Assembly (NCBI RefSeq): GCF_020179755.1
Contig: NZ_JAIUCY010000001.1
Span: forward strand, 186,001-250,000
Source: Herbaspirillum sp. alder98
GTDB lineage: Bacteria; Pseudomonadota; Gammaproteobacteria; Burkholderiales; Burkholderiaceae_D
DNA length: 64,000 bases
Reading direction: 5' to 3'
This document shows, piece after piece, positions 46,793 to 53,889 of the stretch. A model generated the notes under the pieces. It was not told the DNA's origin. It made no database searches and worked only from the letters and a program-made list of their open reading frames with translations. The translations under genes and the position numbers were made by a program. Position 1 is the first letter of the stretch. Each line of letters begins with the position of its first letter.

Positions 46793-47008
46793 TCAATAAT
46801 TGCGACGCGGGTAACCCTGCGCCAGGATGCGCAGCCACACCACCTCTTTTTCTTCCGGCGCCATGAATACCCATTGCGCCACTTCGTCGACACTGCGGCC
46901 GCAGCCGCGGCAGATGTCATCGAAGGTGGTCGAGCAGACTGCCACACAAGGTGTATCGGGTCGCTCCGGCAATGGAGTCGTGGGAGGAGACGCGGGAGAC
47001 TGGGACAT
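46793..47008 (-). CDS. DUF1289 small cysteine protein
   Basis: This 71-residue protein has the family pattern CVAVCSTTFDDICRGCGRS, a likely metal or iron-sulphur site of four cysteines, followed by EVAQWVFMAPEEKEVVWLRIL. DUF1289 proteins are widespread and uncharacterised. It is convergent with maf. Confidence 0.85.
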   Translation of the reverse strand: MSQSPASPPTTPLPERPDTPCVAVCSTTFDDICRGCGRSVDEVAQWVFMAPEEKEVVWLRILAQGYPRRNY

Positions 47009-47137
47009 GAAGGATTCTGACTAAAGCGGAAAGACCATGAGGCCACGGCACATTGGCGAGCCTGGCCCGACATCTTACAAGATGCAAGACGATGCTGCTG
47101 CCTTGCTGCATCACCACCCCAGACGCAAGACAAAAAA

Positions 47138-47166
47138 AAGCCCGCGAACCTGTTGGCTGCGGGCTT
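47138..47166 (-). terminator. Terminator downstream of the small lipoprotein gene
   Basis: AGCCCGC (47139-47145) and GCGGGCT (47159-47165) form a stem with a 13-base loop. On the minus strand it is followed by TTTTTTT. It lies about 120 bases past the lipoprotein stop at 47288. Confidence 0.75.
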
Positions 47167-47287
47167 CAATCCAATTTCTTAAGGAGGAGATTGGAGGAGA
47201 CAGGTGCAACTATAGCGATCGCCCCCACGCCAGTCTGCTTTATTGTGGCAATAGCAGATATTCACAAAAAAGATAACTCAACAGCAA

Positions 47288-47422
47288 TCAGCCATGTCCG
47301 GTCGACATGGTTACCGACAACGACGACGTCACCGGCTTGGGCGGCGTGCCGCCCTTGCGATCACAAGCGCTCAACGCCAGTACTGCAACCAGCAGCGACA
47401 GCGGCAACAGCAGTGCTTTCAT
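47288..47422 (-). CDS. 44-residue lipoprotein
   Basis: A short gene below most length cut-offs. It encodes MKALLLPLSLLVAVLALSAC as the signal peptide, with the lipobox LSAC (Cys20), and a mature part of 25 residues rich in Gly, Pro, Thr and Ser. AAAGGAG lies eight bases before the ATG, and a strong terminator follows downstream. It resembles the very small LptM-like or entericidin-type lipoproteins only in form. No function can be given. Confidence 0.65.
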   Translation of the reverse strand: MKALLLPLSLLVAVLALSACDRKGGTPPKPVTSSLSVTMSTGHG

Positions 47423-47489
47423 GGCAGGCTCCTTTCATGGCAAGCGCCTTTTCAGGCTTGCGCCAGAATCTCCCCGCCCGCCCATGCTG

Positions 47490-48680
47490 TCAAGCCACGC
47501 TGCGCAAGTCGGAACGCGTCGCCGCCAGATTCTTCTCGTACAGCGCGGCAATCATGTCGGATTGGGTCAGCATGCCGACCAGCTTGTCATCGGCATCGAC
47601 AATCGGGATCTGATGCAAGCCATCGGCCATGCGTGCCACCAGCGCCAGGATGGGGGTATCGACACGGGCCGTAACCACCGGGCGCTGCATGATCTGCCCC
47701 ACCACTTCCGGCTTGTCCGAATGCGAAAACGGCACGCGCCGCAACAGGCCGCGCAGCTTCTCGCTCCAGCCGCCGTGCGACTCGGCTTCGGCATGCAACA
47801 GAAAATCGCTGCGACTGACGATGCCGATCACATGACGCGCCCGATCCAGCACCGGCAAGGCGCGCAAGCGGTGTTGCCGCAACAGCGTCCAGGCCTCATC
47901 CAGACCCGTGGCAAACTCGACCGCCACGATGTCGCGCGACATCACCGCCTCACAATTAGTCTGGCCGAAGCGACGGTGGTACGCCCGCATCTCGGTCTGC
48001 ATGAAAATCTCTTCGAGGTCATCGCGACCGATATCGATCACCTGGTTGTAACGCTTGAGCACCTCGTCCAGGTCTGCATGCGAAAAACCCAGCCGCGTCA
48101 TCGGCGGCTCGTCGCGGGTCTGGTGCGCATGGCGCGCCTCGCTTTGCTGCGCGTGCGGATAGCGACGGCCGCTGGCGTTGTTGAAGAACAGCGCCGTGGC
48201 CAGCAACAGGACCGAATTGAGTCCGACCGGCGACAACACGAACGCATATCCCATGTCATGCACAGCCGGGCCACCCAGCACCGCCGTCAACGCCACCGCG
48301 CCGCTGGGCGGATGCAGGCAGCGCAGCAAGAACATCGCGCCGATCGCCAGCGCAATGGCCAATGCCGCCGCCAGCGCCGGTTCGTGCAACAGCCTGGCAC
48401 AGGTCACGCCGATCAGCGCCGCACTGAGATTGCCGCCGATGATCGACCAGGGCTGCGCCAGCGGGCTCGATGGCACCGCAAACAGCAGCACCGCAGAGGC
48501 GCCCATGGGAGCGATCAGCCAGATCGTGCCGACTGCACGCGGCAGCAGCGCGTAACTGGCCAGACCGACTAACAAAATTCCGAACAGGCTGCCGGCGCAG
48601 GAGCGCATGCGCTCGAAGCGATCGACATTGCCGGGGGCGGGAATGAAACTTTTGAACCACTGCAAGATAGAATCGGACAT
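47490..48680 (-). CDS. HPP family membrane protein with CBS pair
   Basis: This 396-residue protein has about four to five N-terminal membrane helices with the HPP signature HPPSGA (123-128). A basic linker follows, then a CBS pair (about 250-385: VMSRDIVAVEFATGLDEAWTLL, LPVLDRARHVIGIVSRSDF, IMQRPVVTARVDTPILAL, IPIVDADDKLVGMLTQSDMIAAL). HPP proteins of cyanobacteria and plants take part in nitrite transport; here the substrate is unknown. The start at 48680 has a GCAGGAC site; an ATG at 48722 has none. It is divergent from the MarR regulator. Confidence 0.85.
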   Translation of the reverse strand: MSDSILQWFKSFIPAPGNVDRFERMRSCAGSLFGILLVGLASYALLPRAVGTIWLIAPMGASAVLLFAVPSSPLAQPWSIIGGNLSAALIGVTCARLLHEPALAAALAIALAIGAMFLLRCLHPPSGAVALTAVLGGPAVHDMGYAFVLSPVGLNSVLLLATALFFNNASGRRYPHAQQSEARHAHQTRDEPPMTRLGFSHADLDEVLKRYNQVIDIGRDDLEEIFMQTEMRAYHRRFGQTNCEAVMSRDIVAVEFATGLDEAWTLLRQHRLRALPVLDRARHVIGIVSRSDFLLHAEAESHGGWSEKLRGLLRRVPFSHSDKPEVVGQIMQRPVVTARVDTPILALVARMADGLHQIPIVDADDKLVGMLTQSDMIAALYEKNLAATRSDLRSVA

Positions 48681-48720
48681 GTCCTGCTCTTTCGATCTGT
48701 CGCGACCGATTGACCTGATC

Positions 48721-48870
48721 ATTTAGTTAATCAAATAGATAACGCCGCGCCCTTCCCGACGCGGACCAGTCGCAATTACATCACAAGATGATACATATGT
48801 CCGGATTTGCTCTACCCTCAGCGGGATTCAGCCTGAACACGGCTTGCCAAAGTGATATCGGAGCATCCCG
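48721..48870. promoter_or_regulatory. Divergent promoter region, HPP protein and MarR regulator
   Basis: The region between the two divergent genes contains TTAGTTAATCAAATAGATAA at 48723-48742. This is an imperfect inverted repeat (TTAGTTA against TAGATAA) of the size usual for MarR operators. TAGTTAATC recurs at 49302-49310, just after the marR-like gene. Autoregulation is inferred. Confidence 0.4.
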
Positions 48871-49293
48871 ATGAAAGGCTCCCGATTGCAAAAGGAAGAC
48901 TTCGAAGCGCTCTCCGATTTTCGTTATCAGTTGCGCCGTTTTCTGCGCTTCTCGGAAGATGCGGCCCAGAGCGAAGGCCTGACTCCCCTGCAATACCTGC
49001 TGTTGCTGCACATCAAGGGCTTTCCCGGGCGCGAGTGGGCCAGCATCAGCGAACTGGCCGAGCGCTTGCAGGCCCAGCATCACGGCGTGGTGGCGCTGGT
49101 CACGCGTTGCGTCAAGGCCGGCCTGGTCACGCGCGCGCCCGACGACCGCGACAAGCGCCTGGTGCAGGTGCGGCTGACCGAACTGGGCGAGCAATATCTG
49201 CATCGCCTGGCGCAACTGCACCGCAACGAGCTGCAATCCTTGTCGGGGGTATTCCAGGTCTCGCACATCTCGGCCTTCAACGACCGCGACTAG
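48871..49293 (+). CDS. MarR family transcriptional regulator
   Basis: This 140-residue winged-helix regulator contains the MarR core (LTPLQYLLLLHI, ISELAERLQAQHHGVVALVTRCVKAGLV, RAPDDRDKRLVQVRLT) with the DxRxKR-type wing. Such proteins usually repress a divergent or adjacent gene and release DNA on binding a small aromatic or oxidant. The divergent HPP-CBS gene is the most likely target. Confidence 0.88.
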   Translation: MKGSRLQKEDFEALSDFRYQLRRFLRFSEDAAQSEGLTPLQYLLLLHIKGFPGREWASISELAERLQAQHHGVVALVTRCVKAGLVTRAPDDRDKRLVQVRLTELGEQYLHRLAQLHRNELQSLSGVFQVSHISAFNDRD

Positions 49294-49295
49294 CG

Positions 49296-49311
49296 ACTAA
49301 CTAGTTAATCG
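49296..49311. promoter_or_regulatory. Palindromic site between the marR-like and lacI-like genes
   Basis: A TAACTAGTTA core (49298-49307) is extended to a near-perfect palindrome by GAC/ATC flanks. It lies directly after the MarR stop and about 57 bases before the LacI start, and could be an operator for either protein. Its half-site matches the sequence at 48724. Confidence 0.4.
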
Positions 49312-49364
49312 TGGCCGTCGCACTTGCTGTTATGCTTGCTGACCAGGCCAGCCCTCCCCGCTAA

Positions 49365-50399
49365 ATGAAAAGAAAAACCGCTCCCGAGACGTCTCCCGGC
49401 ACCGTGCCGGTGCGCGCCATCACCAAGGAAGACGTCGCCCGTGCCGCCGGCGTGTCGCACATTACCGTCTCGCGCGTGATCAATACGCCGGAGAAGGTCT
49501 CGCCAGCGACCCGCGCCAAGGTCGAGACCTTCATCGCCAGCATGGGCTACATTCCCAACTTGCTGGCCGGTGGCCTGGCATCGCGCCGCACCCGCATCAT
49601 CGCCGCCATCGTGCCCACCATCAGCCATTCGATCTTCGCCGAAACCGTGCGCGGGCTGTCGGAACACCTCAGCGGCGAACGCTACCAGCTGCTGCTGGGC
49701 CAGACCAATTATTCGGAAGACGCCGAGACGGCGCTGGTGGAAGCCTTCATCGGCCGCCGCGTCGACGGCCTGGTGCTGACCGGCGTGCAACACTCGGCCC
49801 GTACCCGCCAACGCCTCAAGGCAGCGGGCATCCCGGTGGTCGAAACCTGGGACCTGACGCAACGCCCCATCGATATGCTGGTCGGCTTCAACAACCACGA
49901 CGCCGGGCGCGCAATGGGCGATTACCTGTACCAGAAGGGCTATCGCCAGATGGCGTTCGTCGGTGGCGAAGACCCGCGCGGGCTGGCCCGTTTTTCCGGG
50001 CTGCGCGACGCCCTGCTGGCGCGCCAGGCAGCCGAACCGGTCCACATCAAGATCGCGCTGGGCTCGTTCCTGCATGCCGGGCGTGAAGTAGTGGGCCGCC
50101 TGTTGCGCGATCATCCCCAGGTCGACGCCGCCTTCTTCAGCAATGACGTCATCGCCGCTGGCGCCACCATGGAATGCCTGCGGCGTGGCGTCGACGTGCC
50201 CGGGCGCCTCGCCCTGGCCGGTTTCGCCAATCTCGAAATCGCCCCCGAGGTAATGCCGGCGCTGACCACGGTCCAGATCAGCGGCCACCAGATCGGCGCC
50301 ACTGCGGCCCGCATGCTGGTGGCGCGCCTCAATGGCGAAGGCGTGGAGCAGCCCATCTGCGACCTCGGCTACAGCATCATCGAGCGCGAGAGCGCATAA
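49365..50399 (+). CDS. LacI family transcriptional regulator
   Basis: This 344-residue repressor has an N-terminal LacI HTH (residues 19-44: ITKEDVARAAGVSHITVSRVIN) and hinge (LLAGGLASRRT), followed by a periplasmic-binding-protein-like effector domain close to the GntR subgroup. It is convergent with the transporter at 50420, whose operon has a perfect 16-bp palindrome at its promoter; that site is the likely target. The effector is presumably a sugar or sugar acid related to the pathway. Confidence 0.92.
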   Translation: MKRKTAPETSPGTVPVRAITKEDVARAAGVSHITVSRVINTPEKVSPATRAKVETFIASMGYIPNLLAGGLASRRTRIIAAIVPTISHSIFAETVRGLSEHLSGERYQLLLGQTNYSEDAETALVEAFIGRRVDGLVLTGVQHSARTRQRLKAAGIPVVETWDLTQRPIDMLVGFNNHDAGRAMGDYLYQKGYRQMAFVGGEDPRGLARFSGLRDALLARQAAEPVHIKIALGSFLHAGREVVGRLLRDHPQVDAAFFSNDVIAAGATMECLRRGVDVPGRLALAGFANLEIAPEVMPALTTVQISGHQIGATAARMLVARLNGEGVEQPICDLGYSIIERESA

Positions 50400-50419
50400 G
50401 GCTGCTCACCGACAGCCGC

Positions 50420-51811
50420 TCACTGGTCCTCGTCGTAGACGATGCCACGCGTCTCCGGCGCCATGATCAGCGCCACCAGCGCGACCGTGCCCATGAACAC
50501 GATGTAGGCCACGATCGGATAATAGCTGCCACCGTAATACGCCAATAGTCCGGTAGCGATCACCGGCGCCATGCCGCCGGTGATGACCGACGACAGCTCG
50601 CGGGCCGTACAGATGCCGCTCATGCGCATGCGCGGCGGGAACAGTTCGGCAAAGAACGCCGCCTGCACCGAGAACATCGGATACAGGCCGAACACGATCA
50701 TCATCACGAACGCGCCGATGATCATCGGCGTCTGCCGGGTCTCGAGCATCCAGAAGAACGGCAATGCGCCGAAGATCATCACCAGGATGCCGAAGATATA
50801 CACCGGCCGCCGCCCCACCCGATCCGACAATGCGCCCCACACCGGATTGAGCAAGGCGCCAATGCCGGCGCCGATCAGCACCGCCATCAGCCCGACGCTG
50901 GTGGGCACCTTCAATTGACTGGTGAGATAGGACAGCGCCCACACCTGGAAGATATAGCCGGCCGTGTTTTCCGAAAAACGCGCGCCGATGGCAATCAGCA
51001 GGCTGCGCTTCTGCTCGCGCCAGACCGCCTTGACCGGCGACTTCTCGACCGTCTTGCGCTGCTTCATCTTTTCGAACGTGGGCGACTCCTGCACGAACAG
51101 GCGAATATAGATCCCCACGGCCAGGCCGATCGAACTCAGCAGGAAAGGAATCCGCCAGCCATAGCGCATGAAGTCATCTTCGGGCAGCATGCGCACCAGC
51201 GCAAAGGCGCCCGCCGACAACACCACGCCCAGCGCCACGCCCACGCCGGGCCAGCTGGCGTAGTACCCGCGCTTGTTGACCGGCGCATATTCGGCCGACA
51301 TGGTGACCGCCCCGCCGAATTCGGCGCCGGCCGCAAAACCCTGCACCAGCCGCAACAGCGTCAGCAGGATGGGAGCAGCAATGCCGATGCTGGCGTAGGT
51401 CGGCAGAAAACCGATCGCGGTGGTCGACAGCCCCATCATCAACAGCGTCACCACCAGCACATTCTTGCGCCCGATGCGGTCGCCGATGTGACCGAATACG
51501 ATGCCGCCCAGCGGACGCACCACGAACCCCAGCGCATACGAGCCGAACGCGGCCAGCGTGCCCATCATCGGATCGAGCTTGGTAAAGAACAGCACATTGA
51601 AGACGATCGCCGCCGCCGTGCCGTAGAGGAAGAAGTCGTACCATTCGAGCGCGGTGCCGATCACCGACGAGCGCAGCGCCATGCGCCGCTGTCGGATTTC
51701 CAGCGCGCTGGGCGCATCCTCCTGGACCGCACTGGCGGCATCGGGTTGAGCGCCAAACTGCGCGCGGCCGGCATTGCCCGGATGGGTCCGGGAGCTTGCG
51801 ATTGTGTTCAT
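50420..51811 (-). CDS. MFS transporter, metabolite:H+ symporter (MHS) family
   Basis: This 463-residue transporter has twelve predicted helices. Family signatures are GTALEWYDFFLYGTAAA, GGIVFGHIGDRIGRKNVLV and LRLVQGFAAGAEFGGAVTM. MHS members (ShiA, ProP, KgtP) take up organic acids, shikimate or osmolytes by proton symport. AGGAG precedes the ATG at 51811. It is the last gene of the PhyH-isomerase-transporter operon, so it probably imports the substrate of those enzymes. Confidence 0.9.
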   Translation of the reverse strand: MNTIASSRTHPGNAGRAQFGAQPDAASAVQEDAPSALEIRQRRMALRSSVIGTALEWYDFFLYGTAAAIVFNVLFFTKLDPMMGTLAAFGSYALGFVVRPLGGIVFGHIGDRIGRKNVLVVTLLMMGLSTTAIGFLPTYASIGIAAPILLTLLRLVQGFAAGAEFGGAVTMSAEYAPVNKRGYYASWPGVGVALGVVLSAGAFALVRMLPEDDFMRYGWRIPFLLSSIGLAVGIYIRLFVQESPTFEKMKQRKTVEKSPVKAVWREQKRSLLIAIGARFSENTAGYIFQVWALSYLTSQLKVPTSVGLMAVLIGAGIGALLNPVWGALSDRVGRRPVYIFGILVMIFGALPFFWMLETRQTPMIIGAFVMMIVFGLYPMFSVQAAFFAELFPPRMRMSGICTARELSSVITGGMAPVIATGLLAYYGGSYYPIVAYIVFMGTVALVALIMAPETRGIVYDEDQ

Positions 51812-51907
51812 TGTCTCTCTCCTTTTATGGGACGGGCGGCTGGCGTCACTGGCGTGGCGGCCGGCTGTTTTATTTATCGGTCCGGCGCCGTCCTCGTCTT
51901 GCTGCAA

Positions 51908-52786
51908 TCAGATATTGCCTGGGGCTTGCTCCTTGTCGAGACCTGCTTCGATGTCCAACTCTGTCGTATTCCATAGCCCACGCGCCATGCGCATGAGCGC
52001 TTGGGCTTCGTTCCAGCGATCCGACAGCTCGTAGCCGTCGGCGCCGGTCATGGCATATTCGGGCGGACCCAGTTCGCACAGGAAGGTCAGCACCTCGTCA
52101 TCGGGAGCGCGCCGACGCCAGCCCTCAAATCCCTCGCGCCACCACTGCATGAACAATTCGACCCATGGCCGGTGCTGGGCAAAACCCAGTTGCAACTGGA
52201 TCTGCTCACGGCTCGCCACGCGGCCATGAAAGCCCCAGGACTGGTCGAGGATGCGCTTGATCAAGGCATGGTTTTCGGCCGAGATGGGCCAGGCGAACTC
52301 GCGTCCCACCACATAGTGCGACAAGTCCGCGGTCAGGCGCAGCGCCGGAAAACGATCCAGCAGCTGCAGCGTGAACAGCAGGTCGGTGGTCATGCGATCG
52401 CGATGGGTTTCAATATGCAAGGCAATTCCGGCGTCTGCCGCCAGGCGGCTCCAGCCTTCGACATAGGGAATGCATTCGGCCAGCGTATAGGGCCGCACGT
52501 CAGCCTGCAGATTGATATGGTCGGCGCCCAATGCCTGCACATGTTCGATGATCGGCTTGAGCTCGTCGACCGTGCGCGGATAACACTGGGCCTGCCAGGT
52601 CATGCCGTTCTCGCGCAGGAAATCGGTCACGGTACGGGCATACTGGAAATCGGCAAAGCGCACGCCGGCGCCATCGAAACCGGCGTCGCGGATCATGGCC
52701 AGCTTCTGCTCGAGCGACCATTCGTGGCCGTCCGGACGACGGCACTCCATGGCCCACAGCGATTGATACACGCGAAACGTTTGCAT
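51908..52786 (-). CDS. Sugar phosphate isomerase/epimerase-like TIM barrel protein
   Basis: The 292-residue protein resembles the xylose-isomerase-like AP endonuclease 2 superfamily. It has repeated beta-alpha units and likely metal ligands in LHIETHRDRM, LTADLSHYVVG and the HGRVA segment, but the product family is not one I can name. Such enzymes isomerise or epimerise sugars or inositol derivatives. It sits 72 bases after the PhyH gene and 96 before the transporter gene. The start at 52786 is preferred over one six codons upstream. Confidence 0.75.
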   Translation of the reverse strand: MQTFRVYQSLWAMECRRPDGHEWSLEQKLAMIRDAGFDGAGVRFADFQYARTVTDFLRENGMTWQAQCYPRTVDELKPIIEHVQALGADHINLQADVRPYTLAECIPYVEGWSRLAADAGIALHIETHRDRMTTDLLFTLQLLDRFPALRLTADLSHYVVGREFAWPISAENHALIKRILDQSWGFHGRVASREQIQLQLGFAQHRPWVELFMQWWREGFEGWRRRAPDDEVLTFLCELGPPEYAMTGADGYELSDRWNEAQALMRMARGLWNTTELDIEAGLDKEQAPGNI

Positions 52787-52858
52787 GGGGATGACCTGTT
52801 GCAAAGAGTGCGGGTGACCCGCTACGCGAGGTAGCGGGCGTGTGCTAGCGGCGATTCT

Positions 52859-53752
52859 TCAGGTGCTGGCGGCCTGGCGCGGCACCTCGACCTGCTCGAA
52901 GAAGCGCTTGCCGCTGGCCGACTGGTTCTCGTAGATCGACCCCTGGTTGAGTGCCGGCGGCAACGGCATGCGCACCGGCGCATCCCGAAAACGCGGCACG
53001 ATGGTCGGCTCGCCCTGCAGCAGGCGGGCGTTGAAGGCGTCGAAGTCAGGCACGCCCAGCAACGGAAAGGCGTCAGCCGCACAGACCTCGTAGAGCAGGA
53101 AATTGCGCGACATGGTCGAGCGATTCTGGGCCGAGCCGTGGATCGCCCGCACGTGATGAAACGACACCGCACCGGCGCGGCCGACGATCGGTACCGCCCG
53201 TTCCAGACCCAGACCCGGCGCATTCGGATCGAGTGCGCCGCAGAAGCGGCCATCGGCGTCGTGATGATCGTAGGTCGGCCCCTTATGGGAACCGGGCACC
53301 ACCAGCATCGCGCCGTTTTCCAGCGACGTGTCGTCCAGCATCACGCCGACGGCCAGGATGTCGTCGTTGGTGGCCGGATAGAAGGCCCAGTCCTGATGCC
53401 ACTCGACGGGTGAGCCGAAGCGCGGCGACTTCAGGTTGAGCTTGGAGCTCTGCAGCCGCAAACCTGGCCCCAGCAGGGCTTCGAGTACCGCCAGCACCGG
53501 CTGCGAGCGGATGAATTCCTCGAAGACGGGGTGATTGACGTGCGGCTGCTTGATACGCCGCAGGCGCGGCTCGGCGGCGCTATGGCCGCGCTCCAGATCG
53601 AACACCTCGGTGTGATCGGTGACCGCGCGCGACTGCTCTATCCACTGCGCCAGCGCCTCCTTCATCCGCTGCCGCAGGATGTCATTGAGCAGGTCCGGCA
53701 CCACCAGCCAGCCCTCTTCCCGATACTGCGAAACCTGTTGCTGCGTGATCAT
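52859..53752 (-). CDS. Phytanoyl-CoA dioxygenase family protein
   Basis: The 297-residue Fe(II)/2-oxoglutarate oxygenase has the metal triad H119 and D121 (WHQDWAF) and a distal histidine H205 in HGSAQNRS, with an arginine nearby for 2-oxoglutarate. The PhyH family hydroxylates a wide range of small molecules; ectoine hydroxylase is one branch, but no ectoine genes are near. It is the first gene of the operon. AAGGAG lies seven bases before the ATG at 53752. Confidence 0.85.
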   Translation of the reverse strand: MITQQQVSQYREEGWLVVPDLLNDILRQRMKEALAQWIEQSRAVTDHTEVFDLERGHSAAEPRLRRIKQPHVNHPVFEEFIRSQPVLAVLEALLGPGLRLQSSKLNLKSPRFGSPVEWHQDWAFYPATNDDILAVGVMLDDTSLENGAMLVVPGSHKGPTYDHHDADGRFCGALDPNAPGLGLERAVPIVGRAGAVSFHHVRAIHGSAQNRSTMSRNFLLYEVCAADAFPLLGVPDFDAFNARLLQGEPTIVPRFRDAPVRMPLPPALNQGSIYENQSASGKRFFEQVEVPRQAAST

Positions 53753-53820
53753 GATTGTCTCCTTTGTCCTGGTGCTCGATGGCCCTGTTTCGGATGCCTT
53801 GGCGACACCCCGTAAAATCA

Positions 53821-53836
53821 ATGTTCGCGCGAACAT
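53821..53836. promoter_or_regulatory. Perfect 16-bp palindromic operator, LacI type
   Basis: ATGTTCGCGCGAACAT is a perfect inverted repeat with a central CG, the form typical of LacI-family operators. It overlaps the last two bases of the -10 box of the operon promoter, so bound repressor would block RNA polymerase. The adjacent LacI-type regulator is the natural candidate. Confidence 0.75.
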
Positions 53837-53863
53837 AATAGGCCGCAAAAAAACCGGCGTCAA
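53835..53863 (-). promoter_or_regulatory. Sigma-70 promoter of the PhyH operon
   Basis: Minus-strand TTGACG (plus positions 53858-53863) and TATTAT (53835-53840) are separated by exactly 17 bases. Transcription would start near 53828 and leave a 5' leader of about 75 bases before the ATG at 53752. Confidence 0.75.
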
Positions 53864-53889
53864 CACCGGTCCGGACAAAAGATGAAAGC

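Noticed and set aside
49365-53887. Genomic island between the MarR gene and the membrane cyclase
   Set aside because: No integrase, direct repeats or tRNA at the edges, and base composition is like the surroundings; only the gene content looks accessory.
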